64,000 nt of DNA from Methylocella tundrae (GCF_901905185.1 NZ_CABFMQ020000098.1:62001-126000); one strand, 5' to 3'. Positions 8,827 to 19,502 are shown, numbered from the stretch's first letter. Notes: generated from the letters alone by a model not told the origin. Numbers and translations are program-made.

Positions 8827-10398
8827 TCAGGCGGCTATTTCGAAGATCCGTGGAAGATTTGTCTCATACCAGATCTTGAGCTCCGCCAGAACCGGGTGGT
8901 TCATATCTTTCGCCAGATATTTTTCGACGCGCGGGATATGGGCAAGATAATGCGGCTTATGGTCGCGCACATTGAGGCGCGTGAAAATCCCAAGGATCTT
9001 GGTCGCCCGCTGCGCCCCTAAGATCGCATAGGCGCGCGCGAAATCGCCCATGTCGAAGCCTGCATCGGCTTCGCGCCGCAGCCGCGCATAGTGCGACAGA
9101 AGCTTCAGCTCGGCGGCGTCGGGCACATCCACTCGCGCGTCCTGCAGGAGCGAGACGACGTCATAGGCTGGATGGCCCAGCACGCAATCCTGAAAATCGA
9201 CCATGCCGACTTGGGCCACGCCTTGGCGCCGCGGAAGCCAGATCAGGTTCGGTGAATGATAATCGCGGAGGGTCCAGGTCGAATCGGTCGTCAACCCTTC
9301 CGTCAATGTGCGGCGCCAGAGGTTGACGAAGGTCGCTTTGGCGCCGGAAGAGAGCTGCGCGCGCGCGCAATGCGGCGCATACCAGTCGAGGAGCAGTTCG
9401 ACCTCGATGGAAAGCGCGTCGAGATCGTAGGTCGGGATGCGATAGGTCTCGTCATCGCCGATCGGCAAGACGTCTGGCAGCGCGGTCGCGTGAAGCCTGG
9501 CGAGAGCCGAAGCCGCCGAGACGTAACGCTCGACGTCGACGCCGGCGTCGTTGATGATCGGCTCAGAACCGAGATCCTCCATTAAAATGACGCCCGTCGA
9601 AAGATCGAAGGCGTAGATTTCCGGCGCCGAGAAGCCGTGGCTGCGCAGCCCTTTATCGACGGCGATGAACGGTCTGATGTCCTCGGCGAGCCGGGCGATC
9701 GCGCTGTAGGGCTTGCCGTAGCGGATCGGCGGACCATCGGGACGCTGCGGCGCGATCATCAGCACGGCGCTCGAGCCGTCGTCCTTGACGAGGCGCTCGA
9801 AGGAGCGCGTCGAGGCGTCGCCCTGCATGAAATGGCGCTGCGCGTCGCGCCAGCTCGTCGGCTCCAGAATATCCTGAATCGCCTTGGCTCTGGCGAGGCG
9901 AGCCGCGAAAGCGCCGAAGCCAGTCACCGTCGCGGTGCGCGATCCGGCCGGACCGCCGCCCGCGCCCGAAGCTGGATCGAGCGTAAACTTTATGTCGAGC
10001 CGGTCGAGACCAAGATGCCGCCCGCCGCGGTCGGGCCATTCGACGAGGACCAGCGCCCCATCGGTCGCCTCGTCCCAGCCGAGTTCAACGAGATCGTCCG
10101 GCCGCTCGATCCGGTAGAAATCGGCGTGTACGATCGGCGCGGGTCCGCCGTCATAGATCTGCATGAGAAGAAAAGTCGGGCTCGGCACTTCGAGGTTGGG
10201 CTCGCCCGTCAGCCGCCGGATCAGGGCGCGGGCGAAGGTAGTCTTGCCGGCCCCGAGATCGCCGGAGAGCGTGATGAGATCGCCGGCGCCGACCAGTTCG
10301 GCGATGTCGGCGGCGAGAGCCTCCGTCGCCGCCTCGTCTACAAGGCGGCGCAGCCACACTGTCTCGGGCCGGGTCGCCAGCTCCGCCTCAGCCCCCAT
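8827..10398 (-). CDS. TsaE-AmgK fusion: t6A ATPase plus cell-wall sugar kinase
   Basis: A 523-residue two-domain protein. Residues 1-150 are TsaE, the ATPase of the tRNA threonylcarbamoyladenosine (t6A37) complex, with Walker A SGDLGAGKTTFARALI at 45-60. From about residue 180 it is an APH-fold kinase like AmgK (N-acetylmuramate/N-acetylglucosamine anomeric kinase): GDASTRSFERL nucleotide loop, ILMEDLGSEPI, catalytic LRDYHSPNLIWLP and VDFQDCVLGHPAYD. Fusion of the two is recurrent in Alphaproteobacteria. The ATG at 10398 has GGGAG about ten bases upstream; a GTG at 10407 is possible. The start lies within the end of divL (stop at 10388), suggesting translational coupling. Confidence 0.9.
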   Translation of the reverse strand: MGAEAELATRPETVWLRRLVDEAATEALAADIAELVGAGDLITLSGDLGAGKTTFARALIRRLTGEPNLEVPSPTFLLMQIYDGGPAPIVHADFYRIERPDDLVELGWDEATDGALVLVEWPDRGGRHLGLDRLDIKFTLDPASGAGGGPAGSRTATVTGFGAFAARLARAKAIQDILEPTSWRDAQRHFMQGDASTRSFERLVKDDGSSAVLMIAPQRPDGPPIRYGKPYSAIARLAEDIRPFIAVDKGLRSHGFSAPEIYAFDLSTGVILMEDLGSEPIINDAGVDVERYVSAASALARLHATALPDVLPIGDDETYRIPTYDLDALSIEVELLLDWYAPHCARAQLSSGAKATFVNLWRRTLTEGLTTDSTWTLRDYHSPNLIWLPRRQGVAQVGMVDFQDCVLGHPAYDVVSLLQDARVDVPDAAELKLLSHYARLRREADAGFDMGDFARAYAILGAQRATKILGIFTRLNVRDHKPHYLAHIPRVEKYLAKDMNHPVLAELKIWYETNLPRIFEIAA

Positions 10399-12877
10399 TA
10401 CGTTCACGCTCCCGCCCTGTTTCGATCGCGCTCACCTTCATACGTTCGCCTGGAAAGATGCAAGTCACGGTTGTTCCCTCCCCCAGCGCGGAGTCGATCA
10501 AAATGCGGCCGCCGTGCAATTCGACGAACGACCGGACGATGGAAAGGCCAAGCCCGACGCCGCGATGGCGCGAGCCCGTGGTATGCGTCTTGAAACGATC
10601 GAAAATATGATCGATGACATCGGCCGGAATGCCGCGTCCCTGATCGCTCACCTTGAATACGATCTCCTCGCCGCGGCGCAGGGCGGCGAGATCGATGGTC
10701 TGGCCAGCCGAAGAAAAACCGATCGCATTGGACAGCAGATTGAACAGGATCTGCCGGATTCGTTTGCCGTCCGCGACAAACGAGCCGACGCCGTCCATTG
10801 CGATGACGCGCAGCGTAAGATTTGACTCGGCGAGACGGTCCTGCACGCCCTCGGCCGCGCCGCGCATCGTCTCGGCAATATCGATCGCTTCCAGCGACAG
10901 CTCCATGGCGTCGGCGTCGATCGAGGCGAGATCGAGAATATCGTTGATGATCGCCAAAAGCGCGGAGGAGGATTTCGTCACATAGCCGGCATATTCGAAC
11001 TGCTTGGCGTTGAGCGGGCCGACCGCCGGGTCGCCAAGGAGCTGGATGAAGCCGATGATGTTGGTCAGCGGCGAGCGCAATTCATAGGAGACGTGGTGAA
11101 CGAAATCATTGCGCAGCTTCTCGGCGTCGAGCAGAGCCTGGTTGCGTTCGGTCAGCGCGCGCTCGACATTGACGCCCGCCGTGGCGTCGATGAAGGTCAG
11201 CATGGTCGCGCCGTCCGGCAGCGGCGCGGCGGCGCAATCCAGAACTGAATGATCGCGCCGGACAAGGCGGCTTTCAAACCCGAGGCGATGATCCTGCAGG
11301 CCGGCGACGATGGCGCGCAGTTCGTTCCAGTCCGATTCATTGACGGAAAGAGGCGCGCAGATCCGCGCCACGCGGTCGATATGAGGCTGATCATCCAGCT
11401 GTTCCGGCCGCAGCGCCCATAGGCGGGCGAAGGCCGGATTGAACAGCTTGAGGCGGCCGTCGCTGCCGAACACGGCGACGCCTTCCTTCAGCGTGTCGAG
11501 CGTTTCGCTCTGGACGCGGATCGCGGCGTTGAACTGCTGTTCGAGATGGAATCGCTCCGTCACATCGTCGAAGAGATAGGTGACGCCGCCCTGCGGATTG
11601 GGATTGATGACGATGCGAAGCGTGCGGCCGTCGGGAAGATACCAGGCCTGCTCCTCCGTCTCGAGAGACTGATAGCCGCCAAGAAGGCTCGCCTGCCAGG
11701 CGCGAAAGTCGGCCTGTTCGGGCAGCAGCCGCGCGGCGCGCAGGCGGTCGAGAATTTCGGAATCGGCCGGCTTCTGACCGAGCCAGGCCTGATCGAGGCT
11801 CCAGAGCTGGCGATAAGCAGCGTTATGAAAAACGAGCCGCTTCGTGCGATCAAAAATCGCCACCGCCGTCGACAGTTGATCGAGGGTTCGCGCATGCGCC
11901 TGCATCTCGCGTTCGAGCGCGTCGCGGGCGGATTGGATCTCCGACACGTCCATCGCCATTCCGACGGAAGCCGCGCCCGCCGGCGCGTCTACGATGTCGA
12001 AGATGCGGCGCTCGCCGACGACGATCGCGGGCGCTCGACCGCGCCAGATCGAACCTGATTCCCGCGCTTCCGCGCTTGCGTCGCGCGTCGTCCGCTCGAG
12101 AAGCTCGACGCCGCGCGCCACCGCCTCGGCCGGATCTTTAGCTTCGACGGCGCGCGCATAAGCGGCGTTGACCCAGGTCAGCCGCCCTTCCCCATCGCGC
12201 ACCCAGGCGGGGCTCGCAACCGCGTCCAGCATGGCCCACAAGGAACGCAGTTCGCCGACGGTGCGCGCCTGCAATTCGTGCAGGCGAATGACTTCGAGGC
12301 GTTCGCCTGAAACATCCCTGATCCGCATGACGGCGAGGCCACTGATCGGATGGCCCTCGATGTCGAGATGACGGCCTTCAAGATCCGTCGCCGCGAAGCG
12401 GAAGCCTTCGCCCCTTGCGCGCAGACGCGCGACGCTGTCTTCGAGGTTTCGCGCCATCTCGGGCGGCAGCCATGAGCCGAAGGCGAGCACGCGATGCGCG
12501 ATCAACGCCTGCGTGACGAGGCCGAGATCGCCCTCGATCTCGGGTTCGTCGTCGGGGCCGCCCCACACGATGACGATTTGCGATTCGCCCGCAAGGAAGA
12601 GCTCGGCGCGATCGAGCCTCGCCCGCAAAGCGGCGACCTCAGTGGTGAGGACGCTCTCGCGCCGCGCGCCCTGGCGCCGTTCCTTCAGGTGAAAGAGCGC
12701 GGTCAGCGTCGAAAAGAGGATGAGCCCGGCGATGATCGCAAGTCCCGCCGCCTCGGCGCTGTGATGCAAAGCCTCGCCGGCGCTTGTCTCCATCCCTGCC
12801 GATGCCGGCGCGAGGAACAGGGCCAGCGCGAGACAAACACCGAGGCCAAGACGCAGCCCCGCCGCCGGCTTCCACAT
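10388..12877 (-). CDS. divL: DivL-type PAS sensor kinase homologue with Tyr at the phosphoacceptor site
   Basis: An 829-residue membrane-anchored kinase homologue. An N-terminal hydrophobic segment (residues 5-27) and a second (about 37-60) are followed by a coiled stretch, three PAS-like regions, a HisKA domain and a HATPase_c domain (ILFNLLSNAIGFS N-box, SDQGRGIP G1, GVGLGLSIV G2). The dimerisation helix reads VSYELRSPL, so Tyr598 replaces the usual phosphoacceptor His. This is the hallmark of Caulobacter DivL, which reads DivK phosphorylation state and controls CckA/CtrA. Position just upstream of tsaE-amgK agrees. The ATG at 12877 follows a GGGGGGA motif; the frame is open upstream to 13138 but that part has no family resemblance. 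Confidence 0.85.
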   Translation of the reverse strand: MWKPAAGLRLGLGVCLALALFLAPASAGMETSAGEALHHSAEAAGLAIIAGLILFSTLTALFHLKERRQGARRESVLTTEVAALRARLDRAELFLAGESQIVIVWGGPDDEPEIEGDLGLVTQALIAHRVLAFGSWLPPEMARNLEDSVARLRARGEGFRFAATDLEGRHLDIEGHPISGLAVMRIRDVSGERLEVIRLHELQARTVGELRSLWAMLDAVASPAWVRDGEGRLTWVNAAYARAVEAKDPAEAVARGVELLERTTRDASAEARESGSIWRGRAPAIVVGERRIFDIVDAPAGAASVGMAMDVSEIQSARDALEREMQAHARTLDQLSTAVAIFDRTKRLVFHNAAYRQLWSLDQAWLGQKPADSEILDRLRAARLLPEQADFRAWQASLLGGYQSLETEEQAWYLPDGRTLRIVINPNPQGGVTYLFDDVTERFHLEQQFNAAIRVQSETLDTLKEGVAVFGSDGRLKLFNPAFARLWALRPEQLDDQPHIDRVARICAPLSVNESDWNELRAIVAGLQDHRLGFESRLVRRDHSVLDCAAAPLPDGATMLTFIDATAGVNVERALTERNQALLDAEKLRNDFVHHVSYELRSPLTNIIGFIQLLGDPAVGPLNAKQFEYAGYVTKSSSALLAIINDILDLASIDADAMELSLEAIDIAETMRGAAEGVQDRLAESNLTLRVIAMDGVGSFVADGKRIRQILFNLLSNAIGFSSAGQTIDLAALRRGEEIVFKVSDQGRGIPADVIDHIFDRFKTHTTGSRHRGVGLGLSIVRSFVELHGGRILIDSALGEGTTVTCIFPGERMKVSAIETGRERERNGG

Positions 12878-13044
12878 TGTTTCCCCCCGCTGATCCCAGC
12901 GCCGCTCCATACACGTCTCCGAATCGGTCTCGATCGAGGCCGACCGCCGCCTGATTCGCAGCACTGTAGCGGTACAGCCAACCTTTGAGAATCCCGTTAA
13001 GACCCTATGCGGGGCTTTTCCCTTCAAGGCGCCGGAGCGGCCAG

Positions 13045-13091
13045 AGCATATTCCGATCAGACCGGTTCGATCTGATTGACAAGAATATGCT
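13045..13091. repeat. dispersed palindromic repeat, family B, copy 1
   Basis: Outer arms AGCATATTC (13045-13053) and GAATATGCT (13083-13091) pair perfectly over nine bases. Inner arms ATCAGA and TCTGAT pair inside them. The same design occurs at 59342-59389. It lies upstream of divL, in the spacer to the glycosyltransferase gene. Confidence 0.75.
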
Positions 13092-13107
13092 GAAGCTTTT
13101 GAATCTA

Positions 13108-13156
13108 GAGCGATTTCTGATCGATCGAATGACTCCATTCGATCCCGAAAGCGCTC
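13108..13156. repeat. dispersed palindromic repeat, family C, copy 1
   Basis: Inner arms GATCGAATG and CATTCGATC pair perfectly over nine bases around a four-base loop. Outer arms GAGCGATTTC and GAAAGCGCTC pair with one mismatch. It sits 16 bases after a family B element and just beyond the 3' end of the GT2 gene. Confidence 0.75.
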
Positions 13157-13166
13157 CGGGCGGCCC

Positions 13167-14351
13167 TCAAAGCGCCTGGCGCGAGGCGCGCGCGGACAGG
13201 ACGTTCGGCCAGGGCGCGCCGCTGGCGAACATCAAGCCCCTCGTGATCCACGGCCCGAGAACCGGCGCGACCTCGGGAAAGCGCTTGACGAGGGTGCTCG
13301 CAACGCGCGAGCGCGCCGACCAGCGCGGGCTCAAGGGCCCGGCGTCCGGGTCCGAGCAGTCGATCCGGCGCAGCAGCCGCGCATAATCGAAAGGAGTCCA
13401 GCCGCGCTGCAGGAAGAACGCCGCGCGGTCAATGAGATGGTCGACGAGAACCGCCTTGGCCTGGGCATTGCTGTCGCCGGAGCAGCCTGGCTGATAAGAC
13501 AGAACATTGTGCAGCTGCGGCCGCTTCGAATAGATATTGCCGCCATGCAGGCGGTAGACTCCGATGGCGTCATCGATCAGGACGCTGCCGGTGATGGCGT
13601 TGACGCCGAGACAGAAATAAAGATCCGTCCCCGTGCGAAGGCCGCCAAGGGCGGGATTGTCGGCAAAAAGGGCCAGAGCGTCACGGCGAAAGCAATTGCC
13701 GGATGTCGGCGACCAGACCCATTCATTGGTCATCGGCGCGACGAACCGGATGCGATCGAGAATCGAGCGGTCGAAACCATCCTCCGGCCAGGGCGCGCCC
13801 AACGCCTGGCCGGCAGCGTGCCGATAGGGCCGCACCGAATCGGCTTTGACGCCGCGATTGGCGCAGATCACGCGGTTGAAAGCTTCCTCCGAACCCAGCA
13901 CCACCTGATCGTTGAGGACCTGAAGCAGATCGCCGGACGTGAAGCCGACGTGAACCCGCAAAGAAAGGTGCACGAAAATGTGCGAGCTGACGCCATGCGG
14001 CAGCAGCATGTCGTCGGCGTCGAGGAAGATCACATAAGGGCCGCTCGACGCGGCGAGCCCGTCGAGCGCCGCGGGCGTCTGGCCGTCATTGGCCGCCCGC
14101 CGGACAACCTTTGCTTTGGGGTAGCGCGCCTCGATCCCGCGCAGGACGGCGGGACTTTCGTCCGTCGAGGCGTTGTCGACGATCACGCATTCGACGTTCG
14201 GATAGGTCTGATGAAAGATCGAATCGACGGCTGCGTCGAGGAACCGGCCATAATTGTAATTGACGACGATGACGCTGACGAGCGGAAGGCTCAGCGCTGG
14301 CGCCTCGCGCGGCTCGCTTCGAAACCGCTCCGTCACTCGAACTTCGTTCAT
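13167..14351 (-). CDS. glycosyltransferase family 2
   Basis: A 394-residue GT-A fold transferase. The N-terminal domain has SVIVVNYNYGRFLDAAVDSI, ECVIVDNASTDESP and the metal-binding YVIFLDADDMLLPHG (DxD type). The C-terminal half is less conserved and has no membrane segments, so the enzyme is probably cytoplasmic or peripheral. The acceptor and donor are unknown; synthesis of surface polysaccharide or protein glycosylation is the usual role. It is separated from divL by a pair of palindromic repeats and diverges from the aldo/keto reductase at 14498. Confidence 0.85.
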   Translation of the reverse strand: MNEVRVTERFRSEPREAPALSLPLVSVIVVNYNYGRFLDAAVDSIFHQTYPNVECVIVDNASTDESPAVLRGIEARYPKAKVVRRAANDGQTPAALDGLAASSGPYVIFLDADDMLLPHGVSSHIFVHLSLRVHVGFTSGDLLQVLNDQVVLGSEEAFNRVICANRGVKADSVRPYRHAAGQALGAPWPEDGFDRSILDRIRFVAPMTNEWVWSPTSGNCFRRDALALFADNPALGGLRTGTDLYFCLGVNAITGSVLIDDAIGVYRLHGGNIYSKRPQLHNVLSYQPGCSGDSNAQAKAVLVDHLIDRAAFFLQRGWTPFDYARLLRRIDCSDPDAGPLSPRWSARSRVASTLVKRFPEVAPVLGPWITRGLMFASGAPWPNVLSARASRQAL

Positions 14352-14497
14352 GGCTCATCCCCGAAAGCCGAGACATGGACGAGATTTCCGCCATCAGTCA
14401 ATATTGACTTGTGCTCCGAATGGTCCTGAGGACATTGTCCGGCCGTGCAAGCTCCCGATCGCAGTCAACGCGGCGCTCATTCCGGACAGTCCATCGC

Positions 14498-15502
14498 ATG
14501 GCCCAATCTTCGCCCGCCGTCACCCGTTTTCATCGCCTCGGAGGGAGTGGGCTTACCGTCTCCGCGCTCGGCCTTGGCTGCATGTCCTTTTCCGGCGTCT
14601 ATGGCGCATGTGAGGACGCCGATGGCGCGGCCGTCATCAAGGCGGCGCTCGACGCCGGGATCAATTTTCTCGACACCGCCGACATTTATGGCTGGGGCCA
14701 TAATGAAACGCTCGTTGGCGCTGCGATCGCCGGGCGGCGCGATGAGGTCGTGCTGGCGACGAAATTCGGACATGTCCGCGGGCCCGGCGGAGAAATCCGC
14801 GTCAACGGGCGCCCGGACTATGTATTCAAGGCCTGCGACGCCAGCCTGACGCGGCTGAAGGCCGATCATATCGACCTCTATTATCAGCACCGCGTCGACC
14901 CACAGGTGCCGATCGACGAGACCGTCGACGCCATGGCCGAACTCATCGCCAAAGGCAAAGTGCGCGCCATCGGACTGTCGGAGGCAAAGCCCGAAACGAT
15001 CCGCCGCGCTCACAGGATTCATCCGCTCGCCGCGGTGCAGATGGAATATTCGCTGCTCTATCGCGCCGAGGCCGAGGAGGTTCTGGCGACGACCCGCGAG
15101 CTTGGCGTCGCCTTTGTCGCCTATTCGCCGCTCGGACGCGGCCTTCTCGGCGGCGCGATCCGGTCGGCGGCTGATGTCGCGGGTGACCGGCGCGGCGAAC
15201 ATCCGCGCTTTGCGCCGGAGAATTTTTCACACAACCGCCGCCTTGCCGAGCGCGTCGCGGCGATGGCCGAGGCGAAAGGCTGCACCACGGCGCAGCTCGC
15301 GCTCGCCTTCCTGATGAGCCAGGGGGAAGATGTGACGCCGATCCCGGGCACGACGAAGACCAGCCGCCTTTTTGAGAACATCGGCGCGCTCGCGGTAAAG
15401 CTTGACGCAGGCGAGCTCGAAGAGCTCTCGACAATGATTCCGAACAATGCCGCCGCCGGAGAGCGCTATCCCGAGGCGGCGCTGAAAAACGCTTATCTCT
15501 AG
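14498..15502 (+). CDS. aldo/keto reductase
   Basis: A 334-residue NADPH-dependent TIM-barrel reductase. Catalytic tetrad residues are visible: Asp and Tyr in [15 protein letters not shown], Lys in LATKFGH, and His in LYYQHRVDP. The C-terminal [17 protein letters not shown] is the NADP phosphate-binding loop. It resembles the group of YajO/aldo-keto reductases related to voltage-gated potassium channel beta subunits, with unknown physiological substrate. The ATG at 14498 ([11 protein letters not shown]) is where family homology begins; open frame extends 29 codons upstream with no family match. Confidence 0.88.
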   Translation: MAQSSPAVTRFHRLGGSGLTVSALGLGCMSFSGVYGACEDADGAAVIKAALDAGINFLDTADIYGWGHNETLVGAAIAGRRDEVVLATKFGHVRGPGGEIRVNGRPDYVFKACDASLTRLKADHIDLYYQHRVDPQVPIDETVDAMAELIAKGKVRAIGLSEAKPETIRRAHRIHPLAAVQMEYSLLYRAEAEEVLATTRELGVAFVAYSPLGRGLLGGAIRSAADVAGDRRGEHPRFAPENFSHNRRLAERVAAMAEAKGCTTAQLALAFLMSQGEDVTPIPGTTKTSRLFENIGALAVKLDAGELEELSTMIPNNAAAGERYPEAALKNAYL

Positions 15503-15907
15503 CGAGTGAGGGCGCGCGGCGCTTTTTTCGGCGCGCGGGCGCGCTTGCGCCGGATGGCGGGCGCGGCGATGACGCATGCCTGAAGCTGGCGGGTTCACAG
15601 CGGCTGAATTCTGGTTTAGACACGTCTCATCACGAGTATGCCTCTAATAATTGCGCGCGGGTCAGCGCCTTCAGTCGCGCGCCATAGTCAACGAACCTCG
15701 AAACAATCCCGTTTCGAGCAAAGGCGCCACGGACGCGCTGGCCGCAAGGCTCGGCGCGGTCTTTTTGCATGCCCTCGGAACGCCGGGAGCGGCCCTGATC
15801 GTCAGGCTGCCCCGCTCCGAGGCGTTGTCTTGTCGCTGGTCAGGATAAAGGATCTCCCCTTTGCCTGGCTTTGCTCTAACGCCCGCCGCGACGGGGAAAG
15901 AGATTTT
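15503..15907. other. 405-base spacer and leader upstream of carB
   Basis: No gene recognised. The first 60 bases are a run of GC-only blocks around a T6 tract (15532-15537), possibly part of the reductase transcript end. A perfect eight-base hairpin, CTCGAAAC/GTTTCGAG with loop AATCCC, lies at 15697-15718. The frame of carB is open through the leader but shows no carB-like sequence before 15908. Confidence 0.5.
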
Positions 15908-18900
15908 ATGCCGAAGCGGACTGATATTTCGACGATCCTCATCATCGGCGCGGGTCCGATCATCATCGGACAGGCCTGCGAATTCGATTATTCCGGCACA
16001 CAGGCCTGCAAGGCGCTGCGCGAGGAAGGCTATCGGATCGTCCTCGTCAATTCCAATCCGGCGACGATCATGACCGACCCGGACATGGCCGATCGCACCT
16101 ATATCGAGCCGATCACGCCGGAAGTGGTCGCCAAGATCATCGCCAAGGAGCGCTACGCCATTCCCGGCGGCTTCGCGCTTTTGCCCACCATGGGCGGCCA
16201 GACCGCGCTGAATTGCGCTCTCTCCTTGAAGAAAATGGGCGTGCTCGACGATTTCGGCGTCGAGATGATCGGCGCCAGCGCCGAGGCGATCGACATGGCC
16301 GAGGACCGCGAATTGTTCCGCGAGGCGATGACGCGCATCGGCCTTTCAACGCCGCGCTCGCATCAGATCAAGACGCTGAGCCAGGCGCTCGCGATCCTCG
16401 ATGACATTGGCCTGCCCGCCATCATCCGCCCCTCCTTCACCATGGGCGGCACGGGCGGCGGCATCGCCTACAACAAGGCAGAGTTCATCGACATTATCGA
16501 ACGGGGCATCGACGCCTCGCCGACGAGCGAGGTGCTGGTCGAGGAAAGCGTGCTCGGCTGGAAAGAGTATGAGATGGAGGTCGTCCGCGACAAGGCGGAC
16601 AATTGCATCATCATCTGCTCGATCGAGAACATCGATCCGATGGGCGTTCACACTGGCGATTCGATCACGGTCGCCCCCGCGCTGACCTTGACCGACAAGG
16701 AATATCAGATCATGCGCGACGCCTCGCTGGCGGTTCTGCGCGAGATCGGCGTCGAGACGGGCGGCTCCAACGTTCAGTTCGCGGTCAATCCGGCGGACGG
16801 CCGCATGATCGTCATTGAAATGAACCCGCGCGTCTCGCGTTCATCGGCCCTTGCCTCGAAAGCGACCGGCTTCCCGATCGCCAAGGTCGCGGCCAAGCTC
16901 GCGGTCGGCTTCACGCTCGACGAGATCGCCAATGACATCACCGGCGGCGCGACCCCGGCCTCGTTCGAGCCGAGCATCGACTATGTCGTGACGAAGATTC
17001 CCCGCTTCGCTTTCGAGAAATTTCCCGGCGCCGAGAATATACTGACCACGGCGATGAAGTCCGTTGGGGAGGCCATGGCGATCGGCCGCACCTTCGGCGA
17101 GAGCCTGCAGAAGGCCCTGCGCTCGCTCGACATCGGCCTCAATGGGCTCGACGAAATCGAGATCGAGGGCCTTGGCCTTGGCGACGACATGAACGCGCTG
17201 CGCGCCGCGCTCGGCCGTCCGACGCCGGACCGGCTGCTGGTCGCTGCGCAGGCTCTGCGCTACGGCATGACGCCGGACGAAATCCACGACGCGTGCAAAA
17301 TCGATCTCTGGTTCATCGAGCGGCTGCGGGAGATTCTCGAGCTCGAGGCGCTGGTTCGCGCGCATGGCCTGCCGAATGACGCCGCCAATCTGCGGATGCT
17401 GAAGGCCGCGGGCTTTTCCGACGCGCGCCTGTCGGCTCTCTCCGGCGCGCCGCGCACCGCCGTGACCGAACTGCGTCACAGGCTTAATGTGCATCCTGTC
17501 TATAAGCGGATCGACACCTGCGCCGCCGAATTCGCCTCCCCGACCGCCTATATGTATTCGACCTACGCGCCGCCCTTCGCGGGCGCTCCGGCCGACGAGG
17601 CGCGCCCCTCGGATCGCGAGAAAATCGTCATCCTCGGCGGCGGCCCGAACCGCATCGGCCAGGGCATCGAATTCGATTATTGCTGCTGCCACGCCTCATT
17701 CGCCCTCAGGGACGTGGGCTATGAGACGATCATGGTGAATTGCAATCCGGAGACGGTTTCAACCGACTATGACACCTCGGACAGGCTCTATTTCGAGCCT
17801 TTGACGCCGGAAGACGTGCTCGAAATCCTCGCCAAGGAGAATGAGTCGGGGCTGCTCAAGGGCGTCATCGTGCAATTTGGCGGACAGACGCCGCTGAAGC
17901 TCGCCAATGCGCTGCAAAAGGCCGGCATTCCGATTCTCGGAACGTCGGTCGATTCGATCGACCTCGCGGAAGATCGCGACCGCTTCAAGCGGCTGCTCGA
18001 TCGCATCGGGCTGAAGCAGCCGATGAACGGCATCGCCTATTCTGTCGAGCAGTCGCGCATTGTCGCCGCCGAACTCGGGCTGCCGCTCGTCGTCCGGCCG
18101 TCCTATGTTCTGGGCGGCCGCGCCATGGCGATCATCCACGATAATGGCGCCTTCGACGATTATCTGCTCGGCACCCTGCCCGGCCTCGTGCCCTCCGACG
18201 TCAAGGCGCGCTATCCGAACGACAAGACCGGCCAGATCAACACGGTGCTCGGCAAGAATCCGCTGCTGTTCGACCGTTATCTCTCCGACGCGGTCGAGGT
18301 CGACGTCGATGCGCTCTCCGACGGCGCCGACGTTTTCATCTGCGGCATCATGGAGCATATCGAGGAGGCCGGCATCCACTCCGGCGACAGCGCCTGCTCC
18401 CTGCCGCCGCGCTCGCTCTCCGCCGACAAGATCGCCGAACTCGAGCGGCAGACGAGAGAGCTGGCGCTGGCGCTCGGCGTCGGCGGCCTGATGAACGTGC
18501 AATATGCGCTGAAGGACGGCGAGATCTATGTGCTCGAGGTCAATCCGCGCGCGGCGCGGACAGTGCCTTTCGTCGCCAAGGTAATCGGCGCGCCGATCGC
18601 CAAGATCGCCGCGCGGGTGATGGCGGGAGAGAGCCTTGCGAGTTTTGGTCTTAAGCCGTCCCGCTTCGATCATGTCGGCGTCAAGGAATCCGTCTTTCCC
18701 TTCGCGCGCTTTCCGGGCGTTGACACTGTGCTCGGACCCGAAATGCGCTCGACCGGCGAAGTGATGGGCCTCGACCGCTCATTTGCAATCGCTTTCGCCA
18801 AGAGTCAGCTTGGCGGCGGCACCATAGTGCCGGTCTCGGGCAGCGTCTTCGTCTCGGTGCGCGATGTCGATAAACCGCGCGTCCTCGGCACGGTCAAGCT

Positions 18901-19231
18901 GCTCGCGGGTCTCGGCTTCAAGATCTTCGGCACGGGAGGAACCGCGCGCTATCTCGAAAGCGAGGGCGTGCCCGCGCAGCGGATCAACAAAGTGTCGGAG
19001 GGCCGGCCGCATGTCGTCGACGCCATCAAGAACGGCGGCATACAGCTTGTCCTGAACACCACCGAAGGCAAGCAGGCCCTGGCTGATTCGCGCTCCCTGC
19101 GCCGCGCGGCGCTCCTCCATAAGGTGCCCTATTACACCACTTTGGCCGGAGCGATCGCCGCCTCGGAAGGAATAAAGGCCTATCTCGCCGGCGATCTCGA
19201 AGTGCGCGCCCTCCAGGACTATTTCGCTTAA
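15908..19231 (+). CDS. carB: carbamoyl-phosphate synthase large subunit
   Basis: Makes carbamoyl phosphate from bicarbonate, ATP and ammonia delivered by CarA, feeding arginine and pyrimidine synthesis. At 1107 residues it has normal length. Two homologous halves are visible: [25 protein letters not shown] sequence at the start and [18 protein letters not shown] at the start of the second half, each followed by an ATP-grasp domain ([33 protein letters not shown]). The C-terminal 140 residues are the MGS-like allosteric domain ([18 protein letters not shown]). The ATG at 15908 is preceded by GGGAAAGAGA. carA is not in the window. greA follows 271 bases later. Confidence 0.97.
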   Translation: MPKRTDISTILIIGAGPIIIGQACEFDYSGTQACKALREEGYRIVLVNSNPATIMTDPDMADRTYIEPITPEVVAKIIAKERYAIPGGFALLPTMGGQTALNCALSLKKMGVLDDFGVEMIGASAEAIDMAEDRELFREAMTRIGLSTPRSHQIKTLSQALAILDDIGLPAIIRPSFTMGGTGGGIAYNKAEFIDIIERGIDASPTSEVLVEESVLGWKEYEMEVVRDKADNCIIICSIENIDPMGVHTGDSITVAPALTLTDKEYQIMRDASLAVLREIGVETGGSNVQFAVNPADGRMIVIEMNPRVSRSSALASKATGFPIAKVAAKLAVGFTLDEIANDITGGATPASFEPSIDYVVTKIPRFAFEKFPGAENILTTAMKSVGEAMAIGRTFGESLQKALRSLDIGLNGLDEIEIEGLGLGDDMNALRAALGRPTPDRLLVAAQALRYGMTPDEIHDACKIDLWFIERLREILELEALVRAHGLPNDAANLRMLKAAGFSDARLSALSGAPRTAVTELRHRLNVHPVYKRIDTCAAEFASPTAYMYSTYAPPFAGAPADEARPSDREKIVILGGGPNRIGQGIEFDYCCCHASFALRDVGYETIMVNCNPETVSTDYDTSDRLYFEPLTPEDVLEILAKENESGLLKGVIVQFGGQTPLKLANALQKAGIPILGTSVDSIDLAEDRDRFKRLLDRIGLKQPMNGIAYSVEQSRIVAAELGLPLVVRPSYVLGGRAMAIIHDNGAFDDYLLGTLPGLVPSDVKARYPNDKTGQINTVLGKNPLLFDRYLSDAVEVDVDALSDGADVFICGIMEHIEEAGIHSGDSACSLPPRSLSADKIAELERQTRELALALGVGGLMNVQYALKDGEIYVLEVNPRAARTVPFVAKVIGAPIAKIAARVMAGESLASFGLKPSRFDHVGVKESVFPFARFPGVDTVLGPEMRSTGEVMGLDRSFAIAFAKSQLGGGTIVPVSGSVFVSVRDVDKPRVLGTVKLLAGLGFKIFGTGGTARYLESEGVPAQRINKVSEGRPHVVDAIKNGGIQLVLNTTEGKQALADSRSLRRAALLHKVPYYTTLAGAIAASEGIKAYLAGDLEVRALQDYFA

Positions 19232-19502
19232 CGATTCAACGCCAAATCAAGAACGGGACCGCCGCGCCTTCCCGCCGCGGAGCGAGAGGCGCCGGCGCCT
19301 TGGCGTCCTTTATGAAACGAGCCCCTTGCGGCGGCATTCATGAAGGTGTCTCTTATTCAATAACGGATTTGCAGCGGTGAAACGCTCAAATCCGGCGGCG
19401 TTTTATCGGCGCCTTAAGAAGCCGTCTCCCGACGCTGTGAGGACGTTGCGCCTTGGGCGGAGCGGTCTGTATTGGTTAAAGAGGATGTGAAAGAGAATCG
19501 CG

